Source: Acidobacteriota bacterium
GTDB lineage: Bacteria; Acidobacteriota; Vicinamibacteria; Vicinamibacterales; UBA823
DNA: 64,000 bases
Reading direction: 5' to 3'
Assembly (NCBI GenBank): GCA_002730525.1
Contig: PCAK01000023.1
Span: 93,460 to 157,459, forward strand
This document shows, piece by piece, positions 9,069-19,290 of this stretch (the stretch's first letter is position 1; every line of letters starts with the position of its first letter). The translations under genes and the position numbers were made by a program. The notes under the pieces are model-generated. The model ran no database searches. It worked only from the letters and a program-made list of their open reading frames with translations, and was not told where the DNA came from.

Positions 9069-11288
9069 CTGACACCAGACGACGCGAGCTCATCCCCGCA
9101 GCCTGGAGCGTTCGGCCCGTTTCGGGTGTTGCATCAGATCGGGGTGGGCGTGCTCGGTCCCGTCTACCGGACCTATGATCCGGACGGTGACCGCCTCGTC
9201 GCCGTGAAGGTCTTCAAGGTCGACATCACCCCCGAACAGGCCGAAACGCTGGCGGCACAGCTGAACCGGATCGCCCAGATCGGACTGTCCGAGCCGGGTC
9301 TGGTCGCACCGCTGACGGCCGGCGTGGAAGGCACCGCCGCCTACCTCGCGCAGGAGTATGTCGCGGCGGAATCGCTCGACGTGGCCTTGCGGCACTACGC
9401 GCCCGCGTCGATCGATCGGGCCGCGCCGTTCATCTCACAGCTGGCGGGTGCGATCGATGGTGCCCGCGCCGTTGGCGCGCAGCACGGCGCTTTGCACCCG
9501 CGTGACGTCTTCGTGACGCCGGACTCCGCGCGGGCGACCGGGTTCGGGGTCGTGCCGGCGCTTGAGGAAATCGGGGTGCGCGGGCCGGTCCGGCGGCCCT
9601 ACACTGCACCCGAGCGCGTCGGCGGCGGAGAGTGGGGGCCGGGCGCCGACATCTTCTCACTCGCTGTCATCGCCTTCGAGCTACTGACCGGGAAGCGGCC
9701 CGCCGGCACCGGAGCCGAGGTGGCCGCTCAACTGCGCGAGGAGGGTATTGCGGCCGATGCCGATGCTCTCGAGGCGCTCTTCGCGTCGGCGCTTGCCGAC
9801 GACCCGGATGACCGCCCGCGCACGGCTCACGAGTTCGCCAGTGCCTTCGAAGCGCTCGGTGCGCCCGGGTCAGCGGCGCGGCCCGCGGCTGCGGAGCCGG
9901 CCCCGACGGTCGATCTGACGGCCACCGAGCTGACGCTGTCCGGAGACGCCGCCCCGGCGGCGTTCGAGGCCGACGAGGTTTCCACCGCGCCGGCCGACGC
10001 TGCGCTGAGCGCCGAGGACGACGAACTGGCCGCGTGGCTCGCGTCGAGCGATTCGAAGAAGGGTGCCGAGGTGCCACCGAGCGCCTCCGAGGTCGAGCAG
10101 ATTCTGAGCACGCCCGAAGCGAGTGAGGCCGAAGTCAAGCCGGCGCCGCCAGCTGCGCCCGAGAGATCGAAGGCTTCGCTCTTCGAAGACTGGGGGATCG
10201 ACGAGGTGGAACCCCAGGCGCAGGAGGCGGCGCCCGAGCCGCCCGCGCCCGAACCACCTGCGCCCGAGCCACCGTTCGTCCAGGAAGAAGCATCGACAGG
10301 TCAACAAGAGGATGACTGGGGTGTTGGTGCCACTGACGATCCGCCGCCAGCGGAGGTCGCACCCGAGCCGGTGGTCGACCTCGAGGAAGAGAAGCCGTCC
10401 CGGCGAGCGCCCTCGCTGCCGTTCGCTCTGGCGCTCGTCGTTGCGATACTCATCGCCTTCGTCACCGGTTACGTCCTGCGTTCGGATGACCCGGCCGAGC
10501 CTGGGCAGGCGCCGGCCGCCGACGTGGCCGGACAAGGACAGGCGCCGGCCGCAGCCGCTCCGGAAGTGCCACCCGCGGTCGATGTCGAGCCACCCCCGCC
10601 GGTCGTCGCCGCCGAGCCGCCGCCGGCACCTGTGTCCGAACCCACGGTCGACGTGGCCGCAGGGGATGCGGCGCCACCCGTCGAGACCCCCGCGGCTCCC
10701 GAGCTCGCCCCGGTCACGGAGGTCGAGCCCGAGGTGGACGTCGGCGAAGCGCCGGGTCTTCGCGCCGATGTCGCACCGGCGCCGGTCGTGGGCCGGCTCC
10801 TGATTCGCTCGAGTCCACCCGGCGCGCAGGTGGTCGTCAACGAAGCCGCGGCCGGGATCACGCCTCTTGCCATGGCCGACCTGGCCTATGGCGACTACGT
10901 CATCAGGATCAGCCGTGCCGGATACCGCGTCGAGTTGCTCAGCGTGTCGATCTCAGCCGACGAGCCGGTCGCGGCGCTGAACCTCGACCTGATCGAGTCG
11001 GGCGATGCGCCAGCCGCCGCGCCGCCGGCCGGGGCGCCGTCGCCAGACGCCGCGCCCGGGCTGGCTGGTGAGTCCGGAACCCTCGTGATCGACACGCGTC
11101 CGGCCGGCGCGGAAGTGTACGTCGATGGGCGGCTCCTGGGAGCGACGCCGGTGACGCTGGTCGACGTGCCGACCGGTGCGCACACGATTCGACTGCTGCG
11201 TTCCGGGTACCGCGAGTGGACCACGACCGTCGAGATCGAGAGTGGGCAGCAGTTGCGGGTGGCCGCCTCGCTCGAAGGCGCACCGTGA
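9069..11288 (+). CDS. Membrane pseudokinase with two extracytoplasmic PEGA domains
   Basis: About 739 residues. An N-terminal kinase fold (glycine loop [14 protein letters not shown], lysine in VAVKVF) has lost its catalytic residues. The HRDLKPxN loop reads [10 protein letters not shown] and DFG reads GFG, so it is predicted not to phosphorylate. Next come a long acidic Pro/Ala-rich linker, one TM helix ([20 protein letters not shown], about residues 450-470), another Pro-rich stretch, and two PEGA domains ([20 protein letters not shown] and [20 protein letters not shown]). Start: a GGAGGAG Shine-Dalgarno at 9054-9060 sits 8 nt before an in-frame CTG at 9069, which I prefer over a TTG at 9012. 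The stop overlaps carA as GTGA. Confidence 0.85.
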   Translation: MTPDDASSSPQPGAFGPFRVLHQIGVGVLGPVYRTYDPDGDRLVAVKVFKVDITPEQAETLAAQLNRIAQIGLSEPGLVAPLTAGVEGTAAYLAQEYVAAESLDVALRHYAPASIDRAAPFISQLAGAIDGARAVGAQHGALHPRDVFVTPDSARATGFGVVPALEEIGVRGPVRRPYTAPERVGGGEWGPGADIFSLAVIAFELLTGKRPAGTGAEVAAQLREEGIAADADALEALFASALADDPDDRPRTAHEFASAFEALGAPGSAARPAAAEPAPTVDLTATELTLSGDAAPAAFEADEVSTAPADAALSAEDDELAAWLASSDSKKGAEVPPSASEVEQILSTPEASEAEVKPAPPAAPERSKASLFEDWGIDEVEPQAQEAAPEPPAPEPPAPEPPFVQEEASTGQQEDDWGVGATDDPPPAEVAPEPVVDLEEEKPSRRAPSLPFALALVVAILIAFVTGYVLRSDDPAEPGQAPAADVAGQGQAPAAAAPEVPPAVDVEPPPPVVAAEPPPAPVSEPTVDVAAGDAAPPVETPAAPELAPVTEVEPEVDVGEAPGLRADVAPAPVVGRLLIRSSPPGAQVVVNEAAAGITPLAMADLAYGDYVIRISRAGYRVELLSVSISADEPVAALNLDLIESGDAPAAAPPAGAPSPDAAPGLAGESGTLVIDTRPAGAEVYVDGRLLGATPVTLVDVPTGAHTIRLLRSGYREWTTTVEIESGQQLRVAASLEGAP

Positions 11289-12430
11289 CGAGGGCGATAC
11301 TCGCGCTCGAGAACGGGGCGTGGTTCCAGGGCGAGTCGGTCGGCGCCGACGGTGATACCGGTGGTGAGGTCGTGTTCAACACGAGCATGACCGGCTATCA
11401 AGAGGTCCTGACCGACCCGTCGTATGCGGGGCAGATCGTCACGATGACCTGCCCCGAGATCGGGAACTACGGCGTGGTCGACGACGACGTCGAGTCACGC
11501 GCGCTGCAGGTCGCCGGCTTCGTCGTCCGCGAGGCGTCACCCATTGCCAGCAACTGGCGCGCATCGGGCACCCTGCGCGACTATCTGTCGAGCCACGGCA
11601 TCGTGGCCATCGCCGACATCGACACCCGCGCGCTGACCCGCGCGCTCCGATCCGACGGCGTGAAGCGCGGCGTCATCACGACGACCGGCGCCGATCCGGA
11701 GCAGGCCGTGGAGCGTGCGCGCGCCCTGGCGCCGATCGAAGGCACCGATCTGGTCACCCAGGTGACCTGCCCGGCAGCGTTCGACTGGCCGCCCGAGGGG
11801 GGCGCGCCGGGGAAGGCCGCCGCAGACGCGTTCGGCGTACCTCCCGTGCGGCGCGCGTCGCGGCCCCTCAAGGTGGCGGCCTACGACTTCGGGATGAAAT
11901 GGAACATCCTGCGCCGCCTGCAGGCGCATGGGTGCGAGGTGCGGGTCTTCCCCGCGACGGCACCGGCGAGCGAGTTGCTGGCGGTCGACCCGGACGGCGT
12001 CTTTCTGAGCAACGGCCCGGGGGATCCTGCGCCGCTCGACTACGCGGTCAAGAACGTCAAGGCCCTGGTGGCGGCCGAGGTGCCGACCTTCGGGATCTGC
12101 CTCGGCCATCAGGTCCTGGGGCTGGCCCTGGGCGGGGCGACCTACAAGCTCAAGTTCGGCCATCGCGGGGCCAACCATCCGGTCAAGCATCTCGCCACCG
12201 ACAAGATCGAAATCACGTCGCAGAATCACGGGTTCGCGATCGACCCCGATTCGCTGCCGGGCGATGTGACGGTGACCCATCTCAACCTCTATGACGGTAC
12301 GGTCGAGGGGTTGCGTCATACGTCCCGGCCCGCGTTCGCCGTGCAATACCATCCCGAAGCGTCGCCCGGTCCCCACGACGCCGACTATCTCTTCACGCTG
12401 TTCCTCGACGCGATGGAGGAGCGGCGCTGA
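11285..12430 (+). CDS. carA: Carbamoyl-phosphate synthase small (glutaminase) subunit CarA
   Basis: A 381-residue CarA, the class I glutamine amidotransferase subunit that supplies ammonia for carbamoyl phosphate in arginine and pyrimidine synthesis. The N-terminal CPSase small domain has [20 protein letters not shown]. The GATase domain has the nucleophile elbow [16 protein letters not shown] (Cys), then NHGFAID and [16 protein letters not shown] for the His/Glu pair. The GTG at 11285 overlaps the stop of the pseudokinase as GTGA and places the usual ALxLENG start at the N-terminus. The open frame upstream is spurious. It is followed by carB after 37 nt. Confidence 0.96.
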   Translation: MTRAILALENGAWFQGESVGADGDTGGEVVFNTSMTGYQEVLTDPSYAGQIVTMTCPEIGNYGVVDDDVESRALQVAGFVVREASPIASNWRASGTLRDYLSSHGIVAIADIDTRALTRALRSDGVKRGVITTTGADPEQAVERARALAPIEGTDLVTQVTCPAAFDWPPEGGAPGKAAADAFGVPPVRRASRPLKVAAYDFGMKWNILRRLQAHGCEVRVFPATAPASELLAVDPDGVFLSNGPGDPAPLDYAVKNVKALVAAEVPTFGICLGHQVLGLALGGATYKLKFGHRGANHPVKHLATDKIEITSQNHGFAIDPDSLPGDVTVTHLNLYDGTVEGLRHTSRPAFAVQYHPEASPGPHDADYLFTLFLDAMEERR

Positions 12431-12467
12431 CGACGGCGGGCTCGCGGGTCGGGATCGTGGTTCGGTA

Positions 12468-15400
12468 ATGCCCAAGCGCACAGATGTGAAACGCGTCCTG
12501 GTGATCGGCTCGGGGCCGATCGTCATCGGCCAGGCCTGTGAGTTCGACTACTCGGGAACGCAGGCGTGCAAGGCGCTGCGCGCGGAGGGGCTCGAGGTCG
12601 TGCTCGTCAACAGCAATCCGGCGACGATCATGACCGACCCGGAGGTCGCCGACCGCACCTACGTCGAGCCGCTCACACCGGAGGTCGTGACCCAGATCAT
12701 CGAACGCGAGCGACCGGACGCGCTACTGCCGACCGTCGGGGGGCAGACGGCGCTCAACCTGGCCGTGGCGCTCGGCGAGAGCGGTGTGCTCGAAGCCCAC
12801 GGGGTCGAACTCATCGGGGCATCGGTCGAGGCGATCAAGGTCGCGGAGGATCGTCTGCAGTTCCGGGAGGCGATGCACTCGATCGATGTGGCTGTTCCGG
12901 CGAGCGCCTACGTCAAGACACTCGACGAAGCGCTGGGCGCGGTCGAGACGCTCGGCTTCCCGGTGATCATCCGGCCGTCCTTCACCCTCGGCGGCGTGGG
13001 TGGGGGCATCGCCTACAACGTGGAGGAGTTCCGCGAGATGGCCGAGCGCGGCCTCGGCTTCAGCCCGGTCAACGAGGTGCTGCTCGAGGAGTCGGTCATC
13101 GGGTGGAAAGAGTTCGAGTTGGAGGTGATGCGGGACGCGGCGGACAACTTCGTCGTGATCTGCTCGATCGAGAACATCGACCCGATGGGCGTGCATACCG
13201 GCGACAGCGTGACGGTTGCGCCGGCCCTGACGTTGACCGACAAGGAGTATCAACGACTGCGTGACATTGCCCGCCGGATCATCCGGCGGGTGGGTGTGGA
13301 AACGGGCGGGTCGAACATCCAGTTTGCGGTGCATCCGGAGGACGGGCGGGTCGTGGCGATCGAGATGAATCCACGCGTCTCCCGGTCGTCGGCGCTTGCG
13401 TCGAAGGCTACCGGCTTCCCGATCGCGAAGATTGCCGCGAAGCTGGCGCTGGGCTATCACCTGGACGAGATTCCCAACGACATCACCCGCCTCACCCCGG
13501 CGTCGTTCGAGCCGACGATCGACTACGTGGTCGTCAAGATTCCGCGCTGGGCGTTCGAGAAGTTCCCCCAGGCTGACGCGACGCTCACGACCCAGATGAA
13601 GTCCGTCGGCGAAGTCATGGCCATCGGCCGGACGTTCAAGGAAAGCTTCCTCAAGGGGTTTCGATCGCTCGAACTGGGCCGGTCGGGCCGGCTGTTCGCT
13701 CAGCCAGAGGGTGACTCCGAGGACGACGCGACGCTCCAGCGGCACCTGGCCGTGCCCACCGACCGCCGTCTGTGGGCCGTGTTTCGAGCGTTGCAGCGCG
13801 GGTGGTCGGTCGAGCAGGTGCACGAGGTCACGAAGATCGACCGGTGGTTCCTGCGTCAGTTCGAGGATCTGGTCGAACTCGGACGCGAGGCCGGACTGGT
13901 CGGGCTGCGCGACATGTCGGTGGAGCTCCTGACCACGCTCAAGCGCGCCGGGTTCGGCGACGCCGATATCGGGGCGATCACCGGCGCGGACGCCGCCGCC
14001 GTGCTCGAGCAGCGGCGGGAGGCCGGGCTCCGGTCGGTGTACAAGCGGATCGACACGTGCGCCGCCGAGTTCGAGTCGTTCACGCCGTACCAGTACAGCA
14101 CGTACGAGCGCGAGTGCGAGGCCGACCCGAACGACCGGCCGAAGGTGGTCATTCTCGGCAGCGGTCCCAACCGGATCGGCCAGGGGCTCGAATTCGACTA
14201 CTGCTGCTGCCACGCGGCGTTTGCGCTGCGGGAGCAAGGGTTCGAGACCGTTATGGTCAACTGCAACCCGGAGACGGTGTCGACCGACTACGACTCGGTC
14301 GATCGGCTCTACTTCGAGCCGCTAACGTTCGAAGACGTCCTGGCCATCATCGAGCGTGAGCGATCGGTGGGCGGGGAGGTGTCGTGTCTGGTGCAGTTCG
14401 GCGGCCAGACGCCGTTGAAGCTCGCGCTGCCGCTGCAGGACGCCGGCGTGAACATCCTGGGCACGTCGCCCGATTCGATCGATCTGGCCGAGGACCGCGA
14501 CCGCTTCTCGCGTTTGCTGTGGGATCTCGGCGTGGCGCAGGCCCCGAGCGGCATCGCGACCTCGCGCGAGGAGGCCCGGGCCGTCGCCGCCACGATCGGT
14601 TTCCCGATTGTCGTCCGACCGTCGTACGTGCTCGGCGGGCGCGCGATGGCGATCGTCTACGACCTGTCGGCGCTCGATCGGTACATCACCGAGGCGGTCG
14701 ACGCATCGCCGGAGCGGCCGGTGCTCATCGACAAGTTCCTCGAAGACGCGTTCGAACTCGACGTCGATGCCGTCGCCGATTCGACCGGCGCCGTCGTCAT
14801 CGGCGGCATCATGGAGCATATCGAGGAGGCGGGCATCCACTCGGGCGACAGCTCGTGCGTCGTGCCGCCGTACCTCGTGCCCGAACGGCACCTGGCCGTC
14901 ATCCGGGATCACACGCGGCGCATCGCGCGGGCGCTCAATGTCATCGGCCTGATGAACATCCAGTTCGCCATCAAGGACGACACGGTCTACGTGCTCGAGG
15001 TGAATCCGCGCGCGTCGCGCACGGTGCCGTACCTGTCAAAGGCCACCGGGGTGCCGCTGGCGAAGGTCGCGGCTCGGGTCATGGCGGGCGCCACGCTGAA
15101 GGAACTGGAGCTGGTGGATGACCTCGGCGTGTCCGGGGTGTTCGTGAAGACACCGGTGTTTCCGTTCGTGCGGTTCCCGGGCGTCGACACCCTGCTCGGG
15201 CCCGAGATGAAGTCGACCGGCGAGGTGATGGGTGGTGCCGAGACCTTCGGCGCGGCGTTCGCCAAGGCTCAGCTGGCCGCAGGCCAGCGTCTGCCCGACA
15301 AGGGGACGGCCTTCATCAGCGTGAACGACCACGACAAGGCCAACGTCGGGCAGATCGCCTCGGACCTGGCTGCGCTCGGCTTCTCGGTCGTCGCCTCCAG

Positions 15401-15716
15401 GGGCACGGCTGCCTACCTCCGCGCCCACGGCCTCGACGTGGAAGTCGTGTTCAAGGTGAACGAGGGACGTCCGCACATTGCCGACCAGGTACTGAACGGT
15501 CAGATTGACATCATCATTAACACGCCGCTCGGGCGGGAGTCGTTCTTCGACGATCTGACCGTCCGCCGCGTGGCGATGATGCATTCCGTGCCGTGCATTA
15601 CCACCCTGACCGGTGCCGTGGCCGCGGTCAGCGCGATCAAGGCCCTGCGGTCCCAGGCGCTCGACGTTCGGCCGCTGCAGGACTACCACGCGGAAATCGC
15701 CACCGATGGCGCCTAA
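12468..15716 (+). CDS. carB: Carbamoyl-phosphate synthase large subunit CarB
   Basis: A 1082-residue CarB with duplicated ATP-grasp synthetase halves. The N-terminal half begins [20 protein letters not shown] and contains [14 protein letters not shown]. The second half begins [19 protein letters not shown] and contains [16 protein letters not shown]-terminal MGS-like allosteric domain covers about the last 130 residues ([11 protein letters not shown] to the end). The ATG at 12468 was chosen; earlier in-frame codons lie inside carA in another frame. It forms an operon with carA. Confidence 0.97.
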   Translation: MPKRTDVKRVLVIGSGPIVIGQACEFDYSGTQACKALRAEGLEVVLVNSNPATIMTDPEVADRTYVEPLTPEVVTQIIERERPDALLPTVGGQTALNLAVALGESGVLEAHGVELIGASVEAIKVAEDRLQFREAMHSIDVAVPASAYVKTLDEALGAVETLGFPVIIRPSFTLGGVGGGIAYNVEEFREMAERGLGFSPVNEVLLEESVIGWKEFELEVMRDAADNFVVICSIENIDPMGVHTGDSVTVAPALTLTDKEYQRLRDIARRIIRRVGVETGGSNIQFAVHPEDGRVVAIEMNPRVSRSSALASKATGFPIAKIAAKLALGYHLDEIPNDITRLTPASFEPTIDYVVVKIPRWAFEKFPQADATLTTQMKSVGEVMAIGRTFKESFLKGFRSLELGRSGRLFAQPEGDSEDDATLQRHLAVPTDRRLWAVFRALQRGWSVEQVHEVTKIDRWFLRQFEDLVELGREAGLVGLRDMSVELLTTLKRAGFGDADIGAITGADAAAVLEQRREAGLRSVYKRIDTCAAEFESFTPYQYSTYERECEADPNDRPKVVILGSGPNRIGQGLEFDYCCCHAAFALREQGFETVMVNCNPETVSTDYDSVDRLYFEPLTFEDVLAIIERERSVGGEVSCLVQFGGQTPLKLALPLQDAGVNILGTSPDSIDLAEDRDRFSRLLWDLGVAQAPSGIATSREEARAVAATIGFPIVVRPSYVLGGRAMAIVYDLSALDRYITEAVDASPERPVLIDKFLEDAFELDVDAVADSTGAVVIGGIMEHIEEAGIHSGDSSCVVPPYLVPERHLAVIRDHTRRIARALNVIGLMNIQFAIKDDTVYVLEVNPRASRTVPYLSKATGVPLAKVAARVMAGATLKELELVDDLGVSGVFVKTPVFPFVRFPGVDTLLGPEMKSTGEVMGGAETFGAAFAKAQLAAGQRLPDKGTAFISVNDHDKANVGQIASDLAALGFSVVASRGTAAYLRAHGLDVEVVFKVNEGRPHIADQVLNGQIDIIINTPLGRESFFDDLTVRRVAMMHSVPCITTLTGAVAAVSAIKALRSQALDVRPLQDYHAEIATDGA

Positions 15717-15798
15717 CTGCCCGTGCCCCCTCAAACCGGTCCAAAACTAGGGAGAGGATTTTGGGTCGAGACTGGGTCAACCGCTCCGGGTAGGCGCG

Positions 15799-15817
15799 AG
15801 GCGCGCCGTGCGCGCCT
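15799..15817. terminator. Hairpin between convergent carB and mazG
   Basis: A 7-bp perfect stem (AGGCGCG / CGCGCCT) with a CCGTG loop lies in the 122-nt gap between the ends of carB and mazG. It has no T-tract on either strand, so it could be a weak bidirectional terminator or only GC-rich sequence. Position between convergent genes is the main support. Confidence 0.3.
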
Positions 15818-15838
15818 GGATCCTTCTCGCGGGCGCCT

Positions 15839-16678
15839 TCAGTCCTCCCGCTTCACCGCCTGCCAGGCGGCCTCCATCTCTTTGAGGCTTGCGTCCTGAA
15901 GCGACCGGCCGCCGGCGTCGAGTCGTGCTTCGACTTGCGCGAACCGGTCGCAGAACTTCTGGTTCGCACGGCGGAGCGCGGCTTCCGGCTCGACGCCGAG
16001 TTTGCGCGCGAGGTTGGCGATGGAGAAGAGCAGGTCGCCCATCTCCTCCTCTCGGCGCGCGGCGGTCTCGGTGTCGACCGCCTGGCGGAGTTCAGCGACC
16101 TCTTCCTCGATCTTGTCGACGACGTCACCGCCGGTGGGCCAGTCGAATCCGACCGAGGCGACGCGCGATCCGAGTTCGAACGCGCAAAGCAGCGACGGCA
16201 GCGTCGCCGGCACGCCGCCCAGTAATCCGTCGGACCGTCCAGCGGATGCCCGTTCCTCGGCTTTCAGCTCCTCCCAGCGTCCGCGCACCTCGTGCGGGGT
16301 GGAGATCCGGCTGGTCGGGGGACCGCCGTCCGGGCCGAAGACGTGGGGATGGCGCCGCACGAGCTTGTCGGTGATCGCCTCGACGGCATCGTCGATCGTG
16401 AAGCCGTCGGCTTCCGCGGTGAGCTGCGAAAGAAAGACGATCTGAAAGAGCAGATCGCCCAGTTCGCCGCGCAGGTCGGACAGGTCCTCCCGGTCGAGCG
16501 CGTCGAGCACCTCGTACGTCTCTTCGAGGACGAACGGTCGCAGCGACGCCAGGGTCTGCGCCCGGTCCCACGGGCACCCATCGGGTGCGCGCAAGGTGCG
16601 CATGATCTCCACGAGACGTTCGAACCGCGCGCCGGTCGACGCGGGCCTCCGGGGTCGTAACGTGTCTGGGTCGCTCAT
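15839..16678 (-). CDS. mazG: Nucleoside triphosphate pyrophosphohydrolase MazG
   Basis: A 279-residue MazG, which hydrolyses (d)NTPs to NMP and pyrophosphate and cleans nucleotide pools. Two MazG domains are visible. The first has DGCPWDRAQTLASLRPFVLEETYEV and ELGDLLFQIVFLSQL, and the second has EEMGDLLFSIANLARKLGVE, with the ExxE-D metal-binding pattern in each. The length matches the tandem-domain E. coli-type enzyme. It is divergent from the DUF1844 gene and shares a palindromic promoter element with it. Confidence 0.93.
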   Translation of the reverse strand: MSDPDTLRPRRPASTGARFERLVEIMRTLRAPDGCPWDRAQTLASLRPFVLEETYEVLDALDREDLSDLRGELGDLLFQIVFLSQLTAEADGFTIDDAVEAITDKLVRRHPHVFGPDGGPPTSRISTPHEVRGRWEELKAEERASAGRSDGLLGGVPATLPSLLCAFELGSRVASVGFDWPTGGDVVDKIEEEVAELRQAVDTETAARREEEMGDLLFSIANLARKLGVEPEAALRRANQKFCDRFAQVEARLDAGGRSLQDASLKEMEAAWQAVKRED

Positions 16679-16708
16679 CTGTAGCTCGGCGTTCGCCGAG
16701 CGGTTGCT

Positions 16709-16718
16709 ATGCTAGCAT
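16709..16718. promoter_or_regulatory. Palindromic -10 element shared by mazG and the DUF1844 gene
   Basis: ATGCTAGCAT is a perfect 10-bp palindrome, so each strand reads TGCTAGCAT, an extended -10. On the plus strand the hexamer ends 6 nt before the GTG at 16725, which implies a leaderless or nearly leaderless mRNA. On the minus strand it lies about 31 nt before the mazG ATG. Confidence 0.5.
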
Positions 16719-16724
16719 CGGAAC

Positions 16725-17015
16725 GTGGCCGTTCAGCCGGGCGACGTATCGTTCGACATGCTCGTGAGGTCGCTCGCCGCCTCCGCCGCCGTGCACCTCG
16801 GTGACGCCGCCGACCGCACGACCGGCGCCACGGCGACGCCCAACGTCGCGGCGGCTGCGCAAATGATCGATCTGCTCGCCTTGCTCGAGGAGAAGACGCA
16901 AGGCAATCTCAGCGAGGCCGAGGCGCAGCTGCTCGTCGGGACCCTCCGTGTGTTGCGGTTGCGGCTGCTGGAGGTCAGACAGCGCGTCGCGCCCGGCGGC
17001 GCGCCCGGCGCCTGA
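16725..17015 (+). CDS. DUF1844 family protein
   Basis: A 96-residue protein matching the small DUF1844 family: FDMLVRSLAASAAVHLGDAAD near the N-terminus, then AAAQMIDLLALLEEKTQGNLSEAEAQLL. Members are conserved in Acidobacteria and Deltaproteobacteria with no established function. It starts at a GTG very close to the -10 element. Its TGA overlaps the ATG of the downstream metallo-hydrolase (TGATG), so the two are probably translationally coupled. Confidence 0.82.
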   Translation: MAVQPGDVSFDMLVRSLAASAAVHLGDAADRTTGATATPNVAAAAQMIDLLALLEEKTQGNLSEAEAQLLVGTLRVLRLRLLEVRQRVAPGGAPGA

Positions 17016-17785
17016 TGCGTGTCACGTTCCTCGGTACGGGCACGTCGTCCGGCGTGCCGATTGTCGGGTGTGACTGTGCCACCTGTCGCTCCGACGATCC
17101 CCGCGACCAGCGCTGGCGACCGTCCATCCAGATCGAACTGGCCGACGGGACCTCGGTGCTCGTCGATGCCGCAACCGACCTGCGCGCCCAGGCACTTCGG
17201 TTCGGCGTCGACCGGGTGGACGCCATTCTCTTCACCCACAGCCACGCCGACCACCTGCTCGGCCTCGACGAAGTGCGCCGCTACAATCATCTGCAGCGCG
17301 CAACGATTCCTTGCTACGGCGACGCCAGGACGATGGCCGACATCAGGCAGATGTTCGCGTACGTCTTCGAGCCGGCCGAGCAGATGGGAGGCGGGCTCCC
17401 GCAGCTGACGACGTTCACCATCGGCGGCGCGTTCTGTCTCGGGCGGGCGATGGTCGTTCCGGTGCCGCTCTGGCATGGCAGGCGGCCGATCCTGGGCTTC
17501 CGCGTGGCGAACTTCGCGTATCTCACCGACTGCAACGCGATCCCGGACGCCTCGTGGCCGCTGCTCGAGGGGGTCGACGTGCTCGTCCTCGACGCGCTCC
17601 GGACGCGGCCGCACTCGACGCACTTCTCGCTGGACCAGGCCGTCGAAGCGGCGACGCGCATCGGGTCCTCGAGCACCTACTTCACCCACATGTGCCACGA
17701 TCTGCCGCACGTGGCCACATGCGAGCGCCTCCCGTCGCAGATGCAGCTGGCGTATGATGGATTGAGATTGGACATACCGGACTGA
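17015..17785 (+). CDS. MBL-fold metallo-hydrolase (PhnP-like)
   Basis: A 256-residue metallo-beta-lactamase-fold hydrolase of the PhnP/lipoate-associated phosphodiesterase type. The N-terminus is RVTFLGTGTSSGVPIVGCDC with the paired Cys motif CDCATC. The metal-binding motif THSHADHLLGLDEVR fits HxHxDH. A later TDCNAIPD supplies the bridging Asp, and THMCHDL the last His. The PhnP family cleaves cyclic phosphodiesters such as ribose 1,2-cyclic phosphate; the true substrate here is unknown. It overlaps the DUF1844 gene by one base and is followed by ribF. Confidence 0.88.
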   Translation: MRVTFLGTGTSSGVPIVGCDCATCRSDDPRDQRWRPSIQIELADGTSVLVDAATDLRAQALRFGVDRVDAILFTHSHADHLLGLDEVRRYNHLQRATIPCYGDARTMADIRQMFAYVFEPAEQMGGGLPQLTTFTIGGAFCLGRAMVVPVPLWHGRRPILGFRVANFAYLTDCNAIPDASWPLLEGVDVLVLDALRTRPHSTHFSLDQAVEAATRIGSSSTYFTHMCHDLPHVATCERLPSQMQLAYDGLRLDIPD

Positions 17786-17838
17786 GCGTCTCCGCTCACG
17801 CGGGTCCCGCCGGTCTTCGCGCCCACGCCCATCGTCAC

Positions 17839-18774
17839 GTGCAGATCATCCATTTTCCCGACGACGAGTGCCCGCCCGCATGGCGCCAGGCGGTCCTTGC
17901 GCTCGGGAACTTCGACGGCCTGCATCGTGGACATGTCACGATCGTCGAGCGAGTGCGGGAGCGCGCCCGCGCGCGCGGGATCGTGCCGGTCGCGCTGACC
18001 TTCGATCCGCATCCACCGCGAGTCGTCCGACCTGACAAGGCGCCGCCGCTGTTGATGACGGCGGTCCAGAAGTTCGAGGCGCTCGGCGCCGCCGGAATCG
18101 GGGGCATCGCCGTCGTCCGCTTCACGGAGGAACTGTCGCGGTGGGACCCGGAGCAGTTCGTCACCGCGGTCCTCGTCGAGTGGCTCCAGGTCAGCGAGGT
18201 CTGGGTCGGTGCCAACTTCCTGTTCGGCCATGAACGCGCCGGGAACTTCTCCCTCTTGCGCGCGCTCGGCGCGCGCTACGGCTTCAGAGCGGAGAAGATT
18301 GACCCGATTCGCTACAAGGACTTCGTCGTCAGCAGTACCCGCGTGCGACGGTTGGTGGCGGAGGGGTGGGTCGACGAGGCTGGCGCGCTGCTCGGCCACC
18401 ACTACGCGCTCGACGGACTCGTCGTGCGCGGCGACGGTCGGGGACGGCAGCTCGGCGTTCCGACCGCCAACATCCGGTCTGACAACGAGCTGCTGCCGCC
18501 CGACGGGGTCTATGCCACGCTGGTGGGCATCGAGGGTGTCGTGCATGCCGGCGTGACCAATGTCGGTCGGCGGCCGACGTTCGGCGATGGCGAGCGCGTC
18601 ATCGAGACGCACATCTTCGATCTCTCGCGGGACCTGTACGACTGTCCGTTGCGCCTGTCGTTCGTGCGCCGGTTGCGCGATGAGAAGCGATTCGACGATG
18701 TCGACGCGCTGAAGGCGCAGATCGAGGCAGACTGCCGGGCGGCGCGCGATCTGTTTGCCCAAATTTCACTGTAG
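17839..18774 (+). CDS. ribF: Bifunctional riboflavin kinase/FAD synthetase RibF
   Basis: A 311-residue RibF that converts riboflavin to FMN and FAD. The N-terminal adenylyltransferase has LALGNFDGLHRGHVTIV (an HxGH-like nucleotide-binding site) and FLFGHERAGN. The C-terminal flavokinase has RGDGRGRQLGVPTANI and VTNVGRRPTFGD, followed by ETHIFDLSRDLYD. It starts at GTG 17839; an FMN riboswitch was looked for upstream and not seen. Order and length are normal for the family. Confidence 0.95.
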   Translation: MQIIHFPDDECPPAWRQAVLALGNFDGLHRGHVTIVERVRERARARGIVPVALTFDPHPPRVVRPDKAPPLLMTAVQKFEALGAAGIGGIAVVRFTEELSRWDPEQFVTAVLVEWLQVSEVWVGANFLFGHERAGNFSLLRALGARYGFRAEKIDPIRYKDFVVSSTRVRRLVAEGWVDEAGALLGHHYALDGLVVRGDGRGRQLGVPTANIRSDNELLPPDGVYATLVGIEGVVHAGVTNVGRRPTFGDGERVIETHIFDLSRDLYDCPLRLSFVRRLRDEKRFDDVDALKAQIEADCRAARDLFAQISL

Positions 18775-18789
18775 AATTCTGCTAGGAGC

Positions 18790-19236
18790 ATGGCCGAATC
18801 CGCCGGCGGCCCCACGCCGCCCTTCGAACTCAGTCTGACCGGGGACCGTCGGTTCCATCGCATCGTCGGTGAGGTGTACGCGCGCGCTGCCGAGCTATTG
18901 GGATACTCCGCCGTCGATGCGATCGAGATTGGCCGGTCGGTCGAAACGGCCGTCCTCGGTGTCATGGAGCACGGCTATCCCGACCACGCGTGCGAGCAGA
19001 TCGACATCAGCTTCTCGGCCGACGGCGGCATCCTGGCGGTCAACGTGGGGTACCGAGGCGCGGATGGCGGCGCGGCGCCCGTCACCGCGACCGACGTGCA
19101 GCGGGCCCTGGGGGAGGTGCGAGACGGCCACGTGCCGCTCGACGTTATCCGGCAGGCGATGCCCGATGTGGAATTCGGTCGAGACGGCTCGGTCGAGTAT
19201 TGCCGGCTCTCGCGGAAGCTTCCCGGAGCCTCCTGA
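18790..19236 (+). CDS. Hypothetical protein, weak resemblance to RsbW-like ATP-binding anti-sigma domains
   Basis: A 148-residue soluble protein. The first 90 residues (FHRIVGEVYARAAELLG, then EIGRSVETAVLGVMEHGYPD) resemble the helix that carries the N-box in HATPase_c/RsbW proteins. The canonical N-box Asn and G-boxes are not clear, so kinase activity is doubtful. The C-terminal 45 residues have no recognised motif. It starts 15 nt after ribF, with a TAGAAT -10-like sequence at 18772-18777 between them. It is followed by cysS after 54 nt. Function unknown. Confidence 0.6.
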   Translation: MAESAGGPTPPFELSLTGDRRFHRIVGEVYARAAELLGYSAVDAIEIGRSVETAVLGVMEHGYPDHACEQIDISFSADGGILAVNVGYRGADGGAAPVTATDVQRALGEVRDGHVPLDVIRQAMPDVEFGRDGSVEYCRLSRKLPGAS

Positions 19237-19290
19237 CGACGATCGCACTCTGCGGCGTGGCGGCGAGCCGCCCCGCCCTCGGCGAACCCG

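Noticed and set aside
12723..14237. 504-codon minus-strand ORF across carB
   Set aside because: It is the antisense reading of conserved carB codons in GC-rich DNA, with no domain or ribosome site.
17786..17838. FMN riboswitch before ribF
   Set aside because: The gap is only 53 nt and lacks the conserved RFN elements.
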